Source: Betaproteobacteria bacterium UBA7395
GTDB lineage: Bacteria; Pseudomonadota; Gammaproteobacteria; Burkholderiales; Rhodocyclaceae
Direction of reading: 5' to 3'
NCBI GenBank assembly: GCA_002470165.1
Contig: DKNF01000078.1
Span: 226-9,681, forward strand
DNA: 9,456 nucleotides
The position numbers were made by a program, and so were the translations under genes. Below the pieces are notes generated by a model. It worked only from the letters and a program-made list of their open reading frames with translations. It was not told the origin of the DNA and did not search any database. Positions 6,102-9,456 of the stretch are shown one piece after another. Every line of letters begins with the position of its first letter. The stretch's first letter is position 1.

Positions 6102-6739
6102 ACGCACGCCGCCTGCTGCTGGCCGTACTGGCCTGCCTGCCCGCCATTGCCTTCGCCCAGTCTGCCCCCGGCAACGGCAAGAAGGCGTTCAGCGAAGTCA
6201 TGGCCACCCGCGCCACCCTCGACCAGTTGCGTGCCGGCGGCCATGTGCTTTACATCCGCCATGGCAATACCGACAACAGCCGGGCCGACCGCTTCCCCAA
6301 TGTAGACCTCAACGACTGCGAGACGCAACGCATCCTCAACGATGACGGCCGCAGGCTGATGCGTGAAATCGGCAGGCAGTTGCGCGAGGCAAGGATTCCG
6401 GTCAGCGAGATCCTGGTCAGCCCGATGTGCCGCACCCGCGAATCGGCCACCCTGATGTTCGGCGAGCGCTTTGCGGTCAGCGAACCGCTGATGTATTCGG
6501 CCAACATGACCAGCGAAGAGAAGAAGCCGCGCCTGGCCGCGCTCGCCCGCATCCTGCGCGACCCGGTGGCCGCCGGCAGCAACCGGGTACTGGTCGCCCA
6601 CGCCCCCAACCTCGCCGACCTGATCGGATTCTTCGTCAAGCCGGAAGGCACGGTCGTGATCTTCGCCCAGCGCGGCGACGCCGGTTACGAGTACGTCGCC
6701 AGCATTCCCCCCGGGTTGTGGCCGCAACTGCTGCGCTGA
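6098..6739 (+). CDS. Exported histidine phosphatase superfamily protein (phosphoglycerate mutase-like fold)
   Basis: This 213-aa protein opens with a clear Sec signal peptide: MNARR, a hydrophobic core, and a likely cut after AFA at residue 20. The mature part carries the superfamily signature YIRHGNTD (Arg54, His55, Gly56; His55 would be the phospho-acceptor), the second Arg in SPMCRTRES (Arg112) and the second catalytic His in VAHAPNL (His168). The enzyme should therefore act in the periplasm on a phosphate ester. The substrate cannot be read from sequence. SixA, a family member that acts on phosphohistidine, is cytoplasmic, so the signal peptide argues against a SixA role toward the neighbouring kinase. 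The ATG overlaps the preceding TGA (ATGA), and the next gene starts five bases after this stop, so it sits in the middle of a three-gene operon between an HD-GYP regulator and a sensor kinase. Confidence 0.88.
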   Translation: MNARRLLLAVLACLPAIAFAQSAPGNGKKAFSEVMATRATLDQLRAGGHVLYIRHGNTDNSRADRFPNVDLNDCETQRILNDDGRRLMREIGRQLREARIPVSEILVSPMCRTRESATLMFGERFAVSEPLMYSANMTSEEKKPRLAALARILRDPVAAGSNRVLVAHAPNLADLIGFFVKPEGTVVIFAQRGDAGYEYVASIPPGLWPQLLR

Positions 6740-6744
6740 CCCCG

Positions 6745-9456
6745 ATGCTGCTGCGTCGCCTGCAATTCCTGCTGCTGTTCTTCATGCCCGTGGTGGTCGG
6801 CATTGCCACGGCATTCCTGTTCGGCTGGCAGACGCTGACGCAGTACGAAGACGACAACCGCCGCCAGGCCGACGCTCACGCCGGCGACCTGCGCGTCCAG
6901 GCCGACGCCGGCCGGCTGGCGCTCGACATGCAGAAAATCCAGGGCCTGCTCATCGGCCTGCTGGGCGAAGCACGCGCCGGCAAGGCCGACGAAGCCAGGG
7001 CCTACGAGGTCCATACCGAAGTCGTCGATGCCCTGGCCACGCTCGAAAGACGGCTGGCCAAGCTGCATAGCGACAACCCCCACATGGAACTGGACGCGGC
7101 GTTCCAGCGTGCCCACGGCGCCTTTCTCGATTACCGGGCACAGGCCATCTCGACCACCGACATCGTCAGCATCGACCCGAGCGTGGCCGGCACGCATGTG
7201 GAAAACGCCTACGTCTTCTACATGAAATTCGCGACCCAGATGCACGAACTGGCCGCCAACCTGAGCCAGGCCTCACTGGAACGCATGGCCGTGGCGCAGC
7301 AGCAGCGTCAGGAGAGCATGGCGCGCGCAGCCAGCACTTCCTGGCTGCTGTTCTTGCTGATGGTCCTCTTCTGGCTGGCCGTCGTCTGGGCCACCGCCCG
7401 CTACATGGCGATTGTCGCTACCGCCCTCAAGCGCCTGGGCGAAGGCGGCACGCTGGAAGCCGGCGATGTCGGTCAACTGCGCCAGGTCAAGGGCTTCTTC
7501 CTCAAGGATTTGTCCCAGGCCGTGATGGCCTTCGGCGACAGCCTGCGCGGCCGGGCGCAGGCCGAGGCCGGCCTGCGCCAGGAGCGCCAGCAACTGACGT
7601 TGTTGCTGCACAGCATGCCCGACCTGATCTGGTTCAAGGACGCCGACGGCCGCTACCAGCGCTGCAACCCGCGTTTCGAGCGCTTCGCCGGACGCAGCGA
7701 GGCCGAAATCGTCGGCAAGACCGACCTCGAACTGTTTCCCGAGGAAGACGCCCAACGCTACCGCAAGCTCGACCGGATCGCCATCGACGCCGGCTATCCG
7801 GTTGCCCATCAGGAATGGCGGCAATTCCACGACGGTCACCGCGAACTGCAGACCATCCACAAGGTCGCGATTCGCGACGAAAACGGCGCCCTCTTCGGCA
7901 TCCTCGGCGTCGGCCGCGACATCACCGCCGAACACCTGGCCGAGGAAGAGGTTTTCGCCAGCCAGAAGGCGCTGGCTCGCACCCAGGCGATTGCCCGGAT
8001 CGGCAGCTGGAGCTTCGACTTTTCCGACAATCGCCTGAGCGGCTCGGCCGAAGCGGCCAGCATCATGGGACTGCCGCTGCAGGAAGGCATCGCCCCGCAG
8101 GACTTCTTCGCCGCCATCGACGCCGCCGACCGCGAACGGGTCCGTGAGAACTGGCAGCAGGCCGTGCACCACGGCATTTTCGACGTCGAGCACCGGATCA
8201 CCGCCGGCGACCGCAACAAGTGGGTCCGCCAGCGCGCCGAGATCGAGTTCGACGACAACGGCAGGGCACGCCGGGCCAGCGGCATGGTCCAGGACATCAC
8301 CTCGATCAAGGTGGCGACCGAAGCGCTGCGCCGCCGCGAGGAGCTGTTCTCGACCATCGTCGGCCAGGCCGAGCACGGCATCCTGCTGATCGACGTGAAA
8401 CGCATGGGCTTCGTCGAATTCAACGATGCCGCCTGTCAGCATCTCGGCTACAGCCGCGAAGAGTTCGCCGACCTCGACCTGTACGCAATCCAGACCGATG
8501 CCGGCAAACACGCCGAGGTCGATGACGACATCCGCCGCGTCCTCCGTGACGGCAGCGCTTCTTTCGAGCGGCGTTATCGCTGCAAGGACGGTTCAAGCCG
8601 CATCTTCTCGCTGTCGGTCAAGGCCATCCATCTCGACGACACGCCGCAGGCCGCCATCGTCTGGAGCGACATCACCGAACGCAAGCAGTCGGAAGAAGAC
8701 CTCGAACGCTACCGCAATCACCTCGAGGAACTGGTCACCGCCCGCACCGTCGAACTGGCCGAAGCGCGCGACGCCGCGCAGGCAGCCAGCCGTTCCAAGA
8801 GCGCCTTCCTGGCCAACATGAGCCACGAAATCCGCACCCCGATGAACGCCATCATCGGCCTCACCCACATGCTTCGCCGCGAAATCGGCGATCCGCGCCA
8901 GGCCCAGCAGCTCGACAAGGTGGCCGGGGCCGCCACCCACCTGCTCGGCATCATCAACGACATTCTCGACTTCTCGAAGATCGAGGCCGGCAAGATGTCG
9001 CTCGAACCCACCGATTTCGACGTCGACCGCGTCATCGGCGACGTGTGCACGCTGGTCAGCGAAAAGGTCCAGGCCAAGGGCCTTGAACTGGTCGCCGACA
9101 TTTCCTCGCTGCCGCCCGCCCTGCATGGCGACGGTCTGCGGCTCGGCCAGATCCTGATCAATTTCCTGAGTAATGCCGTCAAGTTCACCGAGCGCGGCAG
9201 CATCGTCGTGCGCGGCAGCATCCTCGACGAAACCCCGGAAGACCTGCTGATCCGCCTCGAAGTCCAGGACAGCGGGATCGGCATGAACGAGGAGCAGCTA
9301 TCGCGCCTGTTCCGCGCCTTCGAACAGGCCGACGCCTCGACCACCCGGCGCTACGGCGGCACCGGCCTGGGGCTGGCGATCACCCGCCGGCTGGTCGACC
9401 TGATGGGCGGCAAGCTGGGGGTCAACAGCACGCCCGGCCAGGGCAGCACCTTCTGG
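6745..9456 (+). CDS. Membrane sensor histidine kinase with three PAS domains (3' end outside window; probably hybrid)
   Basis: The 904 visible residues run in order as follows. TM1 is at about 8-28 and a helical periplasmic sensor of about 170 residues resembles four-helix-bundle sensors. TM2 is at about 199-221, followed by a short degenerate linker. PAS1 is at about 282-395 ([14 protein letters not shown]), PAS2 at about 410-520 ([12 protein letters not shown]) and PAS3 at about 532-650 (EHGILLID), then a coiled coil ([21 protein letters not shown]). HisKA has phospho-acceptor His694 ([14 protein letters not shown]). The HATPase has an N box with Asn810 ([10 protein letters not shown]), G1 DSGIGM at 842-847, F box LFRAFEQ and G2 GGTGLGLAI at 871-879. 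All kinase motifs are intact. This subclass (BarA-like) usually continues with receiver and Hpt domains, but none is visible. The ATG at 6745 starts five bases after the phosphatase stop with a poor ribosome site; coupling is likely. An in-frame GTG at 6718 is a less likely start. It is the probable partner of the REC/HD-GYP protein. Confidence 0.93.
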   Translation, partial: MLLRRLQFLLLFFMPVVVGIATAFLFGWQTLTQYEDDNRRQADAHAGDLRVQADAGRLALDMQKIQGLLIGLLGEARAGKADEARAYEVHTEVVDALATLERRLAKLHSDNPHMELDAAFQRAHGAFLDYRAQAISTTDIVSIDPSVAGTHVENAYVFYMKFATQMHELAANLSQASLERMAVAQQQRQESMARAASTSWLLFLLMVLFWLAVVWATARYMAIVATALKRLGEGGTLEAGDVGQLRQVKGFFLKDLSQAVMAFGDSLRGRAQAEAGLRQERQQLTLLLHSMPDLIWFKDADGRYQRCNPRFERFAGRSEAEIVGKTDLELFPEEDAQRYRKLDRIAIDAGYPVAHQEWRQFHDGHRELQTIHKVAIRDENGALFGILGVGRDITAEHLAEEEVFASQKALARTQAIARIGSWSFDFSDNRLSGSAEAASIMGLPLQEGIAPQDFFAAIDAADRERVRENWQQAVHHGIFDVEHRITAGDRNKWVRQRAEIEFDDNGRARRASGMVQDITSIKVATEALRRREELFSTIVGQAEHGILLIDVKRMGFVEFNDAACQHLGYSREEFADLDLYAIQTDAGKHAEVDDDIRRVLRDGSASFERRYRCKDGSSRIFSLSVKAIHLDDTPQAAIVWSDITERKQSEEDLERYRNHLEELVTARTVELAEARDAAQAASRSKSAFLANMSHEIRTPMNAIIGLTHMLRREIGDPRQAQQLDKVAGAATHLLGIINDILDFSKIEAGKMSLEPTDFDVDRVIGDVCTLVSEKVQAKGLELVADISSLPPALHGDGLRLGQILINFLSNAVKFTERGSIVVRGSILDETPEDLLIRLEVQDSGIGMNEEQLSRLFRAFEQADASTTRRYGGTGLGLAITRRLVDLMGGKLGVNSTPGQGSTFW

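Noticed and set aside
7273..8511. 412-codon open frame on the minus strand
   Set aside because: It is antisense to the sensor kinase, whose PAS domains are unmistakable on the plus strand. The product is low in recognisable motifs and rich in Ala, Gly, Val and Asp, as expected for a shadow of a GC-rich gene.

Overview
The window is GC-rich and densely coded, with typical high-GC bacterial codon use and long antisense shadow frames. The gene content suggests a free-living or sediment/water betaproteobacterium of the Rhodocyclaceae type (Dechloromonas/Azonexus-like): a GGDEF/EAL protein, an HD-GYP response regulator, a multi-PAS hybrid-type kinase and a bacteriohemerythrin. This placement is an inference from gene content and style, since no rRNA or marker gene is present. 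No mobile elements, tRNAs, CRISPR arrays or IS ends were seen.

Layout. (1) Positions 1-263: the 3' end of a membrane transporter, probably MFS, on +. (2) 267-1207 on -: a two-gene operon, an unrecognised 185-aa protein followed by a bacteriohemerythrin, joined by a TGATG stop/start overlap. (3) 1208-1506: a divergent intergenic region with a cluster of small GGA-n-TCC palindromes and a weak sigma-70-like promoter. (4) 1507-3894 on +: a two-TM protein with HAMP, PAS, GGDEF and EAL domains. Its GGDEF motif is degenerate (SGDIF) while the EAL catalytic set is nearly complete, so it is probably a c-di-GMP phosphodiesterase. (5) 3896-4732 on -: a divergent SIR2-like protein that ends one base from the EAL gene and has Met where sirtuins carry the catalytic His. 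(6) 4733-4946: a divergent intergenic region with an AT-rich island and a perfect 9-bp inverted repeat. (7) 4947-9456 on +: a tightly packed operon of a REC/HD-GYP response regulator, an exported histidine-phosphatase-superfamily protein (ATGA overlap) and a large membrane sensor kinase with three PAS domains, cut off by the window end.

How it fits together. The right half reads as a signalling cassette. The kinase is the obvious candidate phosphodonor for the REC domain of the HD-GYP protein, which would then lower c-di-GMP. With the EAL protein next door, the window carries two apparent c-di-GMP hydrolases of different fold and no intact diguanylate cyclase. The minus-strand genes (unknown 185-aa protein, hemerythrin, SIR2-like protein) are interleaved with this cassette. 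The hemerythrin suggests an oxygen- or redox-related role on that side. The most unusual items are the SIR2-like protein with altered catalytic motifs, the unrecognised partner of the hemerythrin, and the secreted phosphatase placed between an HD-GYP regulator and its likely kinase.
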